Shown here piece after piece: positions 46,896-56,353 of a stretch of 64,000 nt of DNA. Numbering within the stretch: the first letter of the stretch is position 1; every line of letters starts with the position of its first letter. This stretch comes from Streptococcus gallolyticus (GTDB lineage Bacteria > Bacillota > Bacilli > Lactobacillales > Streptococcaceae), in assembly GCA_019794795.1 (NCBI GenBank), contig JAIMFC010000004.1:62001-126000 (forward strand), in the 5' to 3' direction. A program made the position numbers and the translations under genes. The notes under the pieces were generated by a model. The model saw only the letters and a list, made by a program, of their open reading frames with translations, was not told where the DNA came from and did no database searches.

Positions 46896-46952
46896 AAGTG
46901 TTGCAAACACTTTTAATGCTTTCATTATACCACTTGTAAACACTTTCTACAA
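46896..46952 (-). promoter_or_regulatory. pflB promoter and leader palindrome
   Basis: On the minus strand TTGTAG (46952-46947) and TATAAT (46929-46924) are 17 bases apart. In the leader, AAGTGTTGCAAACACTT at 46896-46912 is a perfect 7-3-7 palindrome. A related half, AAGTGTTTACAAGTG, lies in the spacer. It is not a clear CcpA or Rex site; the regulator is unassigned. Confidence 0.68.
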
Positions 46953-47080
46953 GGTCAAAACTCCTGAAAAAATATTGAAAAAATTTACAAAAACTTACAA
47001 TGTTTTTCATGAATTTCCCCTGTTTTCAAATCCGGTATTTTAGTGGGAAGTAGAGTATAATAGGAGAAAACGGAGGCTTT

Positions 47081-48145
47081 ATGTTAATTTTTCCTTTGAT
47101 CAATGACACATCACGAAAAATCATTCATATCGATATGGATGCCTTTTTTGCTGCCATTGAGCAAAGAGACAATCCGAAATTGAAAGGAAAACCCGTTATC
47201 ATTGCAAGAGATCCGCGGCAGACGGGTGGTCGGGGTGTGGTCTCGACTTGTAGCTATGAAGCGCGTGTGTTCGGGGTACATTCAGCCATGTCTTCTAAGG
47301 AGGCTTATGAGCGTTGTCCGCAAGGGATTTTCATTTCGGGGAATTATGAGAAATACCAAGCAGTTGGCTTGCAGGTGCGAGAGATTTTCAAGCGCTATAC
47401 GGATTTGGTGGAGCCTATGTCCATTGATGAGGCCTACTTGGATGTAACAGATAATAAATTAGGAATCAAGTCCGCCGTCAAGGTGGCTAAAATGATTCAA
47501 TATGATATCTGGAATGAATTACAGTTGACAGCTTCAGCTGGCGTTTCCTATAATAAATTTTTGGCAAAAATTGCTTCTGATATGGAAAAACCGCATGGTC
47601 TGACCTTGATTTTGCCAGAAGAAGCGGTAGAGATTTTGTCGGAAATGCCTGTTGAAAAATTTCACGGAGTGGGAAAGAAAACGGTCGAACGGTTGCATGA
47701 TATGGCTGTTTTTACAGGCAAGGATTTGTTAGAAATCCCTGAGATGACCTTGATTGACAAGTTTGGACGATTCGGATTTGACTTGTACAGGAAGGCGCGG
47801 GGCATTTCTTCAAATAAGGTCAAGGTCAATCGGGTCCGCAAGTCCATCGGTAAGGAACGGACCTACGCCAAGCTCCTTTATACGGAAGAAGATGCTAAAA
47901 AAGAGTTGACAAGTTTAGCCAAACGCGTCAGCCAAAGTCTGGACAAGCATGGCAAGGTCGGTAAAACAGTGGTGATTAAGATACGCTATGGCGATTTTGC
48001 TACCATGACCAAACGCGTTAGTTTAGAAGAATACACTAAAAATGAGGAGGTTATCGAGCGTCAGGCGCATGACATTTTTGAGGCGGTCGGTGAACCAGCA
48101 AAAGGCATTCGTCTGCTGGGCGTGACGGTAACGAATTTTGGGTAG
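47081..48145 (+). CDS. dinB: DNA polymerase IV
   Basis: A 354-residue Y-family polymerase. Catalytic acids are in [18 protein letters not shown] and in [11 protein letters not shown]. The little-finger region carries the typical [11 protein letters not shown] and [13 protein letters not shown]. It performs low-fidelity synthesis across lesions. It is divergent from pflB and ends in a hairpin terminator. No beta-clamp motif of the usual QL[SD]LF form is seen at the extreme C-terminus (TVTNFG). Confidence 0.93.
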   Translation: MLIFPLINDTSRKIIHIDMDAFFAAIEQRDNPKLKGKPVIIARDPRQTGGRGVVSTCSYEARVFGVHSAMSSKEAYERCPQGIFISGNYEKYQAVGLQVREIFKRYTDLVEPMSIDEAYLDVTDNKLGIKSAVKVAKMIQYDIWNELQLTASAGVSYNKFLAKIASDMEKPHGLTLILPEEAVEILSEMPVEKFHGVGKKTVERLHDMAVFTGKDLLEIPEMTLIDKFGRFGFDLYRKARGISSNKVKVNRVRKSIGKERTYAKLLYTEEDAKKELTSLAKRVSQSLDKHGKVGKTVVIKIRYGDFATMTKRVSLEEYTKNEEVIERQAHDIFEAVGEPAKGIRLLGVTVTNFG

Positions 48146-48150
48146 AAAGA

Positions 48151-48191
48151 AAAACGCAAGAGAACTCTATTTCTGAGTCTCTTGTGTTTTT
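48151..48191 (+). terminator. Terminator after dinB
   Basis: AAAACGCAAGAGA at 48151-48163 pairs with TCTCTTGTGTTTT at 48178-48190 (one G-T pair) across 14 bases, followed by T. Confidence 0.75.
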
Positions 48192-48234
48192 GTATTTTTA
48201 CTATTTAGGGGAAAATATTTGATTAGTGGGTATC

Positions 48235-50598
48235 TTAGATTTTAAAAAATTGAGCAATATCTTCTTCGGTTATTCCAATCATGGGATCAATGGTGAGGAT
48301 GTTTTGCTCGGTCAGGCGATAATCGGCTGGCTGAGGGGAAGTTGCGTCTGGTGAAGTTTTTAGACTGTCCAGCTCTGCCATTTTCCCAAGAAAACGAGGA
48401 ACTAGATAGGTCTTGCGTCTGGTGCCAGCGTTTTTTACGGCATAGCCAAAGGCGCGAACCTGTCCCAGAAGGATAAGCTTACTTTTGGCGCGAGTGATAG
48501 CTGTATAGATAAGGTTGCGCTGGAGCATGCGGTGGCTGTTACCGGTAATGGGCAGGATGACTACCTGAAACTCGCTCCCCTGCGACTTGTGAATGGACAT
48601 GGCGTAGGCCAGGGTAATCTTGTACCATTCATTACGAGGATAGCTAATCTCATTGCCGTCAAAGTTAATGGTGATCTCGTCCTGCTTGGAGTCGGTATAC
48701 TTGCCAGGCAGGAGGTCGGTGATGTAGCCTAAATCACCGTTAAAGACATTGCTTTCAGCGTCGTTAACGAGGTGAATCACGCGGTCGCCTTGACGGAAGG
48801 TTTGGTCGTTGTAGGCGAATTCTAGTGCGTTTTCAGCCAGAGGGTTGAGCAGGGCTTGCGCCATGAGATTGAGCTGATCAATGCCTGCTGCGCCACGGTA
48901 CATGGGGGCTAATATCTGGACTTCTGATGCTGGAATACCTGACTTGACAGCTGCGCTAACAATGCGTTCAACCATAGCTGGGATTTGTTCATTTCCTGTT
49001 TCAAAGTAGGAACGGTCAGCCTTTTTCTGGGTAAAATCAGCTGGCAAACTGCCTTGGCGAATCTGACTGGCCAAGTGGACAATGGTGGAGTCGTCCGATT
49101 GACGATAAATCTTCTCCAGCTTAATACTGGGCAGACTAGGAACCTGTAGGAGGTCTGCTAAGACCTGCCCCGGACTGACGGACGGAAGCTGGTCTGCGTC
49201 GCCTACGATCAACACTTGACTGTTGGAAGAGATATGATTGAAGAGCTGATGTGCTAGCCAAGTATCCACCATAGAAAATTCGTCGATGATGATGAGTTCA
49301 GCATCTAGATAATCATCACGCGTAGGCTCCGTCGCGTCTTCAGTCAGACCGAGATGGCGGTGGATAGTCGCACTTGGTAGACCTGTCAATTCATTCATAC
49401 GGCGGGCGGCGCGACCAGTCGGAGCCGCCAGTAAGATAGGGCAGTCGCTGGTGGATTTTTGCAGATTGATCTTGTGTAAAATCGCGTAGATAGCAATAAT
49501 CCCGTTGATAATGGTAGTCTTACCAGTACCTGGTCCGCCAGTCAGGATAAAGAGAGGATTGTTGATGGCCTCTATAATAGCTTCTTTTTGAATGCTGTCG
49601 TAGGTCAGACTGGCTTCAATTTCCAGCTGGTCGATGGCCGCTTCAATTTCTTCACGCGGAAAGGTTTTAACACTTGATTTCTCAAGTAGACGGCTGAGAT
49701 TTTTCTGAATACCTTGCTCAGCAAAGAAGAGGCTGTTATCAAAAATTTTGGTGTCAATTTGCCGGACCTTGCCTTCATTGATGAGATTGGTCAGCTCACC
49801 CGCCACGGCAGCCGGATCTAGTTCAACAGGACGGGCCTTTTCCAAAACTTCCAGTGTGTTTTCTAAGAGATCACGTGCTTCAACATAGGTATCACCCATT
49901 TCCATGGAACGATTGAGTAGGCTAAAGAGGAGACCTGCGCGGAACCGTTGAGGAGATTGGGCTTCAATTCCTAGATTATCAGCGATTTTATCGGCAATGG
50001 TAAAGCCCATCCCTTGCACATCTTCGACCAGTTGATAAGGATTTTCCTGGATGAGGTCCAAGGTTTTTTCTTTGTAGAGGTCTTGGATTTGAAAGGCGAG
50101 TTTGTTGGGAATGCCATATTCTGCCAACTTGGCTAAAATCATTTCCGTCCCGTAATTCATGCGGAGTTTGTCCAGAAATTCTTGGCGATTTTTAGCGGAA
50201 AGGCCTGTTATTTGACTTAATTTTTCAGGCTCAGCTAAAATCTGGTCGATGACATCGTCACCATCATAGAGCTGAACAATTTTTTCAGCTGTTTTTCGCC
50301 CAATTCCCTTGAAGTGGGCGCTGGAAAAATACTTGACCAGTCCAGCTGATGTCGGCTTGGCCCGCTCGTAACGGCTAACTTGCAATTGTTGGCCATATTT
50401 TGGATGGGTCACTAGTTGACCATAAAAACGATATTCTTCTCCTTCGATGATGTCGGCAATCGTACCGGTGACAATGACTTCGTAGTCTTCAAAATCAGCG
50501 TCACTATCGTCAATTTCTAACAGAAGAATCTTGTAAAAATTACTGGGATTTTCAAAAATAATCCTATCAATGGTCCCAGAAAAATAAACTTCAGACAT
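48235..50598 (-). CDS. recD2: RecD2 DNA helicase
   Basis: A 787-residue superfamily 1B 5'-3' helicase. An N-terminal OB-like and helix-hairpin-helix region (residues 80-330) is typical of RecD2, which works without RecBC. Motor motifs are Walker A GGPGTGKTT near residue 355, IIDEFSMVDTWL (Walker B), VGDADQLPSVSPGQ and YAMSIHKSQGSEF. It takes part in mismatch repair, fork stability and recombination control. The start at 50598 gives the family N-terminus MSEVYFSGTIDRIIFENPS; an ATG at 50646 lies in a repeat. The gene is convergent with dinB. Confidence 0.92.
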   Translation of the reverse strand: MSEVYFSGTIDRIIFENPSNFYKILLLEIDDSDADFEDYEVIVTGTIADIIEGEEYRFYGQLVTHPKYGQQLQVSRYERAKPTSAGLVKYFSSAHFKGIGRKTAEKIVQLYDGDDVIDQILAEPEKLSQITGLSAKNRQEFLDKLRMNYGTEMILAKLAEYGIPNKLAFQIQDLYKEKTLDLIQENPYQLVEDVQGMGFTIADKIADNLGIEAQSPQRFRAGLLFSLLNRSMEMGDTYVEARDLLENTLEVLEKARPVELDPAAVAGELTNLINEGKVRQIDTKIFDNSLFFAEQGIQKNLSRLLEKSSVKTFPREEIEAAIDQLEIEASLTYDSIQKEAIIEAINNPLFILTGGPGTGKTTIINGIIAIYAILHKINLQKSTSDCPILLAAPTGRAARRMNELTGLPSATIHRHLGLTEDATEPTRDDYLDAELIIIDEFSMVDTWLAHQLFNHISSNSQVLIVGDADQLPSVSPGQVLADLLQVPSLPSIKLEKIYRQSDDSTIVHLASQIRQGSLPADFTQKKADRSYFETGNEQIPAMVERIVSAAVKSGIPASEVQILAPMYRGAAGIDQLNLMAQALLNPLAENALEFAYNDQTFRQGDRVIHLVNDAESNVFNGDLGYITDLLPGKYTDSKQDEITINFDGNEISYPRNEWYKITLAYAMSIHKSQGSEFQVVILPITGNSHRMLQRNLIYTAITRAKSKLILLGQVRAFGYAVKNAGTRRKTYLVPRFLGKMAELDSLKTSPDATSPQPADYRLTEQNILTIDPMIGITEEDIAQFFKI

Positions 50599-50628
50599 AG
50601 TGTTCTCTCTTAGATGTATGTGAAAAGG

Positions 50629-50827
50629 GAGTGGGAAAGAACTCACAACAGTTTATAAAGGGTTCCCTTCGCTCCCAACTTTTAAGCTCAGGCAGAAAAC
50701 GTCCACCGGACCTTTTGACACTTGCTCCGCAAGCTTTATTTTCAACTTAAACAGGTCCCCCAACCACTGCGCTTAGTTATTCTAATTAGCATAAATTTAG
50801 GAGTCGGATTTGAGCCCAACTCCTAAA
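50629..50827 (+). repeat. Modular intergenic repeat, family B, copy 2
   Basis: GTGGGAAAGAACTCA, then GGGTTCCCTTCGCTCCC, TTTTAAGCTCAGGCAGAAAA and GTCCACCGGACC match the left arm of the 35100 copy. The central stem is reduced, but CCAACCACTGCG is kept. The right arm ends in TTTAGGAGTCGG (50796-50807) with CCAACTCCTAAA, placed eight bases past the lepB stop, where it can terminate lepB. It sits between lepB and recD2, both on the minus strand. Confidence 0.85.
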
Positions 50828-50833
50828 TAAATC

Positions 50834-51427
50834 TTACATGCCGCCGAAACGACTAAATGGCCAGAAGCGGAAGACAATTTCGCCTTTTATATCTGCTTTT
50901 TTGAAGTTACCAACAGCGCGACTATCTTGTGAGACAATCCGATCGTCTCCAAGTAGAAAATATTCTCCCCTCCCGACAGTGACTGTAAAGTTGGCATTGC
51001 CAGTAGCGTCTTGGGTGAAGTAGTTGGCTTGTTGAGCTAACTTTTGGAAGTAAGAGTTGTAGGAATAGGTTGACTGGAGCTTGTCTTTGGCAAATAGGGC
51101 CTTATAGTCAGCTAGGTAGCTCTCCTCCACTTTTTTGTCATTGACATAAAGGGCGTCATTTTCATAGCGAATGGTATCACCAGGCATGCCGACAACCCGC
51201 TTGACAATGAGCTTTTCCTTGCCTTCTTCATCCAACTCACTAGCTACGACAATGTCAAATCGGTTAATGCTAGTGGTCTTGACCATGAGTAATTTTTCCT
51301 GATCAAGAAGAGTTGGGTCCATAGAATGGCCGTCAACGGTGACGGGACTCCAGATAAAAAGTCGGCTTAGGATAAAGAGGGTCAAGATGAGGGTAAAAAG
51401 TCCCCATTCTTTCAAAAAATATTTCAT
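50834..51427 (-). CDS. lepB: Signal peptidase I
   Basis: A 197-residue type I signal peptidase with one N-terminal membrane anchor (residues 8-28). The catalytic serine is Ser35 in VDGHSMDPTL and the general base lysine is Lys76 in LIVKRVVGMPGD. The GDNR-like box reads LLGDDRIVSQDSR. It cleaves signal peptides from secreted proteins at the outer face of the membrane. It begins ten bases after rnhC and is probably cotranscribed with it. Confidence 0.93.
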   Translation of the reverse strand: MKYFLKEWGLFTLILTLFILSRLFIWSPVTVDGHSMDPTLLDQEKLLMVKTTSINRFDIVVASELDEEGKEKLIVKRVVGMPGDTIRYENDALYVNDKKVEESYLADYKALFAKDKLQSTYSYNSYFQKLAQQANYFTQDATGNANFTVTVGRGEYFLLGDDRIVSQDSRAVGNFKKADIKGEIVFRFWPFSRFGGM

Positions 51428-51437
51428 ATAAATTCAC

Positions 51438-52328
51438 CTATTTTAGTAATGCTTGCGCTTTTTTCGTATTGGCAAAGTGGAGTTTGGCGGTAGATTCAAG
51501 CCCAGCCATCCCATGTGTTTTGAGAATATTGCTGGCAACTTGGTCAGACTTGCTTCCTGCACCAGAAGGTAGATTGCAGCCAATTTCTTGCCCGAGTTGG
51601 ACCAGATTTTCCAAAAACATAGCGCGTGCGATGATGGAAGAGACAGCGACAGCCAGATGCTTGCCCTCGGCCTTTTCCTCTAGTGTCACCGGATTGGCAA
51701 AACGATTTTTCTCCTTGCTCAGATACTTGTCGTAGTTCTTGGTGCTGGTAAAGGCGTCGATGACAATCTTGTTAGGCTGAACGCCCTTTTGGAGCAGCAG
51801 AAAGATAGCTTGATTATGGAGAGCCACTTTGACAGAGACAGCGTTGTAACCTTGCTCGATGACTTGGTTGTATTTTCTTGGGGACAATAGCAGAGCTTGG
51901 TGGGTAATCTTTTCTTTTAAGAGTGGCGCGATTTGGCAGATTTTTTGGTCTGTTATTTTTTTAGAATCATCTACTCCCAATGAACGAAGAAAGGCATGGT
52001 CAGCTGGGGTGACAAAACTTGCTACCACCGCAAGACCACCAAAGTAGGAACCGTTTCCCACCTCGTCTGTCCCAATCATGGGCATGTCCTGTCCGCTAGG
52101 ACTTGACGAGTCAGTGTCGTCAGGAACCCAGCCCCATTTTTCTGCATAAAATCCAGCCTTCTCCCCTTGAAACATAGCTTTCCCAGAAGTATAAATAGAC
52201 AGAGAAGCCCCGTCCAGCTTGAAAAATCCAGCCATATAGGCATTCTTGCTAGGTTGCTGGTAAGCAGCATAGTTTTCTAACATCTTTTTCTTGACGGTAT
52301 CAGTCACTTTCAATACGATTGTGTTCAT
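51438..52328 (-). CDS. rnhC: Ribonuclease HIII
   Basis: A 296-residue RNase HIII. The N-terminal TBP-like substrate-binding domain starts [16 protein letters not shown], and the catalytic domain carries [15 protein letters not shown], with the acidic residues characteristic of HII/HIII enzymes. It degrades RNA in RNA-DNA hybrids. No ribosome-binding site precedes the ATG, and a -10 box lies only seven bases upstream, so the transcript may start at or very near the initiation codon. It is divergent from zapA. Confidence 0.92.
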   Translation of the reverse strand: MNTIVLKVTDTVKKKMLENYAAYQQPSKNAYMAGFFKLDGASLSIYTSGKAMFQGEKAGFYAEKWGWVPDDTDSSSPSGQDMPMIGTDEVGNGSYFGGLAVVASFVTPADHAFLRSLGVDDSKKITDQKICQIAPLLKEKITHQALLLSPRKYNQVIEQGYNAVSVKVALHNQAIFLLLQKGVQPNKIVIDAFTSTKNYDKYLSKEKNRFANPVTLEEKAEGKHLAVAVSSIIARAMFLENLVQLGQEIGCNLPSGAGSKSDQVASNILKTHGMAGLESTAKLHFANTKKAQALLK

Positions 52329-52334
52329 TTTATC

Positions 52335-52340
52335 AGTATA
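52335..52340 (-). promoter_or_regulatory. Extended -10 element abutting the rnhC start codon
   Basis: On the minus strand TGCTATACT includes an extended TGN and a TATACT hexamer at 52340-52335. Normal spacing puts the transcription start within about one base of the rnhC ATG at 52328. Confidence 0.5.
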
Positions 52341-52427
52341 GCATATTTCTGTCCTTTTGCCTTAATCAAGCAGGTCGAGATAGTCAAAAAGCTGATTTTA
52401 CGGTATAATGAAGAATGAGGTGATTTT

Positions 52428-52739
52428 ATGGCAAACTTGAATCGATATAAATTTACATTCGGAGAAAAACAATTAACCTTGACCACTGAGCACGACAATC
52501 TCTTTATGGAAGAAATCGAGCGTGTGGCCCAGGAAAAATACCAAGCCTTGAAAGCAAAAATGCCCAATGCAGACCCAGAAACCTTGGCTTTGCTTTTGGC
52601 TATCAATGCTCTTTCTGTCCAGTTGACACGGGAAGTGGCTTTTGAAAAGACAGAACTCGAACTCGAAAACATGAAAGAAAAAGTCTTGCAGAAAACCGCC
52701 CCCTTGGTGGACTTGGACGAACTTGAGGAGAACCTATGA
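52428..52739 (+). CDS. zapA: Cell division protein ZapA
   Basis: A 103-residue protein with the ZapA N-terminal fold (MANLNRYKFTFGEKQLTLTT) and a long C-terminal coiled coil (residues 50-95). ZapA crosslinks FtsZ filaments at the division ring. TATAAT at about 52403 and GAGGTG before the ATG supply expression. It overlaps the CvpA-family gene by four bases. Confidence 0.87.
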   Translation: MANLNRYKFTFGEKQLTLTTEHDNLFMEEIERVAQEKYQALKAKMPNADPETLALLLAINALSVQLTREVAFEKTELELENMKEKVLQKTAPLVDLDELEENL

Positions 52740-53284
52740 TTTCCTTGATTTTATTGATTATTTTATTGTGGAGCTTTTACATCGGCTACAGTCGTGGTTT
52801 GGTTTTGCAGGCTTATTATACATTTTCAGCAGTTTTAGCCCTGATCATCGCTTCTGGAAATTACAAGAGTTTAGCTAAAATTTTCTATCTCTGGGTACCT
52901 TTTACAACGGCGACAGATGGCGCCAAGAATGCCTATTTTGCCAGCAAATATCTGTTTAACTTGGACGAGATTTTTTATGCTGGTCTGGCCTTTTTAGCGG
53001 TTTATATTCTTGTTTATGCCATTATGCGCTTTATCGGCATTTTTGTGCATCTGCTGAATTTTATCAATCCAGATACGCGCCTGACCAATTCCATCAGTGG
53101 TGGTCTGGCTGTGATTGTGACCTTGATTTCGCTGCAGTTGATCTTAACCGTGGTGGCAACTGTTCCTCTTGCGACAGTACAGCATTATTTGCAAGAAAGC
53201 TTTGTGGCCAATGCCATTATCAAATACACCCCGATTATGACAAGTGTCTTGCAGCAACTCTGGGTGACAAATGTGGTGGGGTAA
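52736..53284 (+). CDS. CvpA-family membrane protein
   Basis: A 182-residue protein with four hydrophobic segments, beginning MISLILLIILLWSFYIGYSRG, the CvpA family opening (GxxRG). CvpA proteins were named for colicin V production; their role is unclear and may concern envelope function. The order zapA-cvpA-mutS2 is common in streptococci. The ATGA overlap with zapA indicates translational coupling. Confidence 0.87.
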   Translation: MISLILLIILLWSFYIGYSRGLVLQAYYTFSAVLALIIASGNYKSLAKIFYLWVPFTTATDGAKNAYFASKYLFNLDEIFYAGLAFLAVYILVYAIMRFIGIFVHLLNFINPDTRLTNSISGGLAVIVTLISLQLILTVVATVPLATVQHYLQESFVANAIIKYTPIMTSVLQQLWVTNVVG

Positions 53285-53317
53285 GCAGAACTTACCTCTT
53301 TTTTAGTAGGAAATATC

Positions 53318-55651
53318 ATGAATCAAAAAATTATCGAAACCCTAGAATTTAAGAAAGTAACAGTCCTCTTAGAGCCCTTTGTGGTGACGGAACAGGGCTT
53401 GCAAGAATTACAGGGACTGACTCCCATGGCGGAAGCTGACCGTCTTCAACAAGCCTTTGATGAAATCAAGGATATGGCAGCTATTTTTGAATATTATCCT
53501 TATTTTGCCATTGGCAAGACGGTGGATGTGACGCCTGCTGTCAAGCGATTGCAGTTGGACGCTGACCTCAACATTTCTGAACTCTTGAGTCTGAAAAAAA
53601 TCTTAGAAGTCAGCAAAAATTTGGCAGATTTTTATAGTAGTTTGGAAAATGTCGGTTTGCAACAGCTACAGCATTTGTTTGAAAAGATGGAGCTCTTTCC
53701 TAGTTTACAAGGATCACTTCAATCCATCAACGACGGCGGTTTTGTAGAGGATTTTGCCTCTGAAAATCTTATGAAGATCCGTCGGAAAATCCAAGAAGCT
53801 GAAGCTCAGGTCCGTCAGCTCATGCAGGAATTTCTCAAGACCAAGGCGGATATGTTGTCAGATAGCGTTTTGGCTAGTCGGAATGGACGCAATGTCTTGC
53901 CGGTCAAAAATACCTTCCGAAACAAGATTGCAGGGGTCGTGCACGATATTTCGGCTTCTGGATCGACCGTCTACATTGAACCGCGCTCAGTCGTGGCTCT
54001 GAACGAAGACATCACCAATGCACGTGCTGAAGAGCGTCATGAGATTGCACGGATTTTGTCTCAGTTGTCAGACATGATTCGACCGCACGCAGCTATTATC
54101 GGAAACAATGCTTGGGTTATCGGGCACTTGGATTTGGTGCGGGGCAAGCATCTTTTTGCTCGTCGCTATGAAGCGGTGGTGCCGACCCTATCTCAAGATC
54201 AGGACATCGCCCTTCTCAATGTTCGCCATCCCTTGATTACTCATCCTGTAGCCAATCATTTACATTTTGGAAAAAATTTGACCGCCATTGTCATTACTGG
54301 TCCCAATACGGGTGGTAAGACCATTATGCTAAAAACACTGGGGCTAGCTCAGCTCATGGCCCAGTCTGGTCTGCCGATTTTGGCTGATAAAGGGAGTCGT
54401 GTCGGGATTTTCAATCAGATTTTTGCCGATATCGGCGATGAGCAGTCTATTGAGCAAAGTCTGTCAACTTTCTCTAGTCACATGACCCACATTGTGGATA
54501 TTTTAGCCAAGGCTGATGACCAGTCGCTCATTCTCTTTGACGAGTTGGGAGCGGGAACGGATCCGCAAGAGGGAGCCAGTCTTGCTATGGCTATCTTAGA
54601 TGATTTGCGCCTCCGTGGCATCAAGACCATGGCGACCACCCACTATCCAGAACTCAAGGCTTATGGTATTGAGACTCAGGCAGTGGAAAATGCCAGCATG
54701 GAATTTGATACGGATAGTTTGCAACCAACCTATCGTTTTTTGCAAGGAGTCCCTGGTCGGTCAAATGCCTTTGAAATTGCACGCCGTCTGGGCTTGTCAG
54801 ATGCGGTTATTGGTGCAGCTCAAGCCTGGACAGACACAGATAGTGATGTCAATAATATCATTGAAAAACTGGAAATGCAGACCTTGGAAAGTCGTAAACG
54901 ATTGGACCGCATTCGGGAAGTCGAGCAGGAAAATCTCAAAATGAATCGAGCCCTGCGTAAACTTTACAACGAACTCAACCGTGAACGGGAAACCGAACTC
55001 AACAAGGCTCGTTTAGAAGCTCAGGAAATTGTGGCTTTGGCCTTGACAGAAAGTGAGGACATCCTCAAAAATCTGCATGACCAAGCCAGTCTCAAGCCGC
55101 ATCAGATTATTGAAGCCAAGGAGCAGCTCAAAAAGTTGGCTCCTGCAACAGTAGATTTATCTAAAAATAAAGTTCTGAAAAAAGCCAAGGAAGAAAAGGC
55201 AGCTAAGGTAGGAGACGACATCATCGTGACTGCCTACGGTCAACGTGGAACCCTGACCAGCCAGCTCAAGGACGGACGTTTTGAGGCCCAAGTTGGACTG
55301 ATTAAGATGACCTTGAAACGGGATGAATTTACTCTTGTCAAGGCTGAGAAGGAAGACAAAACCAAGCAAAAACAAATCAATGTTGTCAAACGGACAGCAG
55401 CAAAAGGTCCGCGTGCCCGTTTGGACCTCCGAGGCAAACGTTACGAAGAAGCCATGCAGGAATTGGATGAATTTATTGATCAAGCTCTCCTTAACAATAT
55501 GGCGCAGGTGGATATCATTCATGGTATCGGAACAGGCGTCATCCGTGAAGGAGTGACCAAGTATCTCCGTCGCAACCGCAACATCAAAGAATTTGGCTAT
55601 GCCCCGCAAAACGCAGGCGGATCAGGTGCTACGATTGTGACCTTTAGGTAG
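53318..55651 (+). CDS. mutS2: MutS2 (ribosome-rescue/DNA-binding MutS-family ATPase)
   Basis: A 777-residue MutS2. It has lever and clamp regions but no mismatch-recognition domain. ATPase motifs are [16 protein letters not shown] near residue 328, [17 protein letters not shown] (Walker B) and [12 protein letters not shown]. The C-terminal Smr nuclease domain is present with [16 protein letters not shown] and [14 protein letters not shown]. MutS2 has been tied to suppression of recombination and, in Bacillus subtilis, to splitting collided ribosomes. It lies 33 bases after the CvpA-family gene. Confidence 0.94.
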   Translation: MNQKIIETLEFKKVTVLLEPFVVTEQGLQELQGLTPMAEADRLQQAFDEIKDMAAIFEYYPYFAIGKTVDVTPAVKRLQLDADLNISELLSLKKILEVSKNLADFYSSLENVGLQQLQHLFEKMELFPSLQGSLQSINDGGFVEDFASENLMKIRRKIQEAEAQVRQLMQEFLKTKADMLSDSVLASRNGRNVLPVKNTFRNKIAGVVHDISASGSTVYIEPRSVVALNEDITNARAEERHEIARILSQLSDMIRPHAAIIGNNAWVIGHLDLVRGKHLFARRYEAVVPTLSQDQDIALLNVRHPLITHPVANHLHFGKNLTAIVITGPNTGGKTIMLKTLGLAQLMAQSGLPILADKGSRVGIFNQIFADIGDEQSIEQSLSTFSSHMTHIVDILAKADDQSLILFDELGAGTDPQEGASLAMAILDDLRLRGIKTMATTHYPELKAYGIETQAVENASMEFDTDSLQPTYRFLQGVPGRSNAFEIARRLGLSDAVIGAAQAWTDTDSDVNNIIEKLEMQTLESRKRLDRIREVEQENLKMNRALRKLYNELNRERETELNKARLEAQEIVALALTESEDILKNLHDQASLKPHQIIEAKEQLKKLAPATVDLSKNKVLKKAKEEKAAKVGDDIIVTAYGQRGTLTSQLKDGRFEAQVGLIKMTLKRDEFTLVKAEKEDKTKQKQINVVKRTAAKGPRARLDLRGKRYEEAMQELDEFIDQALLNNMAQVDIIHGIGTGVIREGVTKYLRRNRNIKEFGYAPQNAGGSGATIVTFR

Positions 55652-55792
55652 GGAAACCTGCTATCAAGAATATACCTACGTCATTGATTTGTAAGGGATT
55701 TGTCCCCAAATACTCCTACCGTAGCAATTATTTCCCAATCTGATTTTTTTAGTGTAGAATAACAGTACAAAATGAAGAAACGGAGAATTCTT

Positions 55793-56107
55793 ATGGTACA
55801 AGCTATTACAGATGCAAATTTTGAAACAGAAACAGCTGAAGGCGTGGTTCTTGTAGATTTTTGGGCAACTTGGTGTGGTCCATGTCGTATGCAAGCCCCA
55901 ATCTTGGAGCAATTGGCAGCAGAAGTAGACGAAGACGAATTACGCATTTACAAAATGGACGTGGATGAAAATCCAGAGACAGCTCGTCATTTTGGTATTA
56001 TGTCTATCCCAACACTTCTGTTCAAGAAAGACGGTCAAGTGGTCAAGCAAGTGGCTGGCGTTCACACGAAAGAACAGTTGAAAGCAATCTTGGCTGAGAT
56101 TGGCTAA
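55793..56107 (+). CDS. trxA: Thioredoxin
   Basis: A 104-residue thioredoxin with the redox site WCGPC (Cys28 and Cys31) and the cis-proline segment MSIPTLLFKKDGQ. It reduces protein disulfides, including those of methionine sulfoxide reductase encoded just downstream. The start at 55793 follows CGGAGAA; an ATG at 55772 would put the ribosome-binding site inside the gene. Confidence 0.94.
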   Translation: MVQAITDANFETETAEGVVLVDFWATWCGPCRMQAPILEQLAAEVDEDELRIYKMDVDENPETARHFGIMSIPTLLFKKDGQVVKQVAGVHTKEQLKAILAEIG

Positions 56108-56149
56108 TTTTTTCCATGATAGGTCGTTGATGACAAAATGAGCTGAGAA

Positions 56150-56327
56150 GAGTCTGGGACAAAAGTCTCAGGCTCTCTAATTTTCTATAGTTTTAACAGT
56201 TTGACGCAGTGGTTGACTGAATGTTCTCATCCCTTGCTACGCAAGAGATTTGACCAGTCTAGTCAACTGTGCGGAGGTGGGACGACAAAATCGATTTCTG
56301 CGAAATCACGATTTTTGTCCCACTCTC
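56150..56327 (-). repeat. Modular intergenic repeat, family A, copy 4
   Basis: GAGTCTGGGAC with GTCTCAGGCTC (56150-56175) forms a terminator-like hairpin after trxA. The centre holds CGCAGTGGTTGACTG opposite CTAGTCAACTGTGCGG with inner CTTGCTACGCAAG. The outer hairpin reads GTGGGAC/GTCCCAC here, instead of GTGTGAC/GTCACAC in other copies. It lies between trxA and msrAB. Confidence 0.88.
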
Positions 56328-56353
56328 TTTTTGCAAATTCTAGGAGGTGCACT

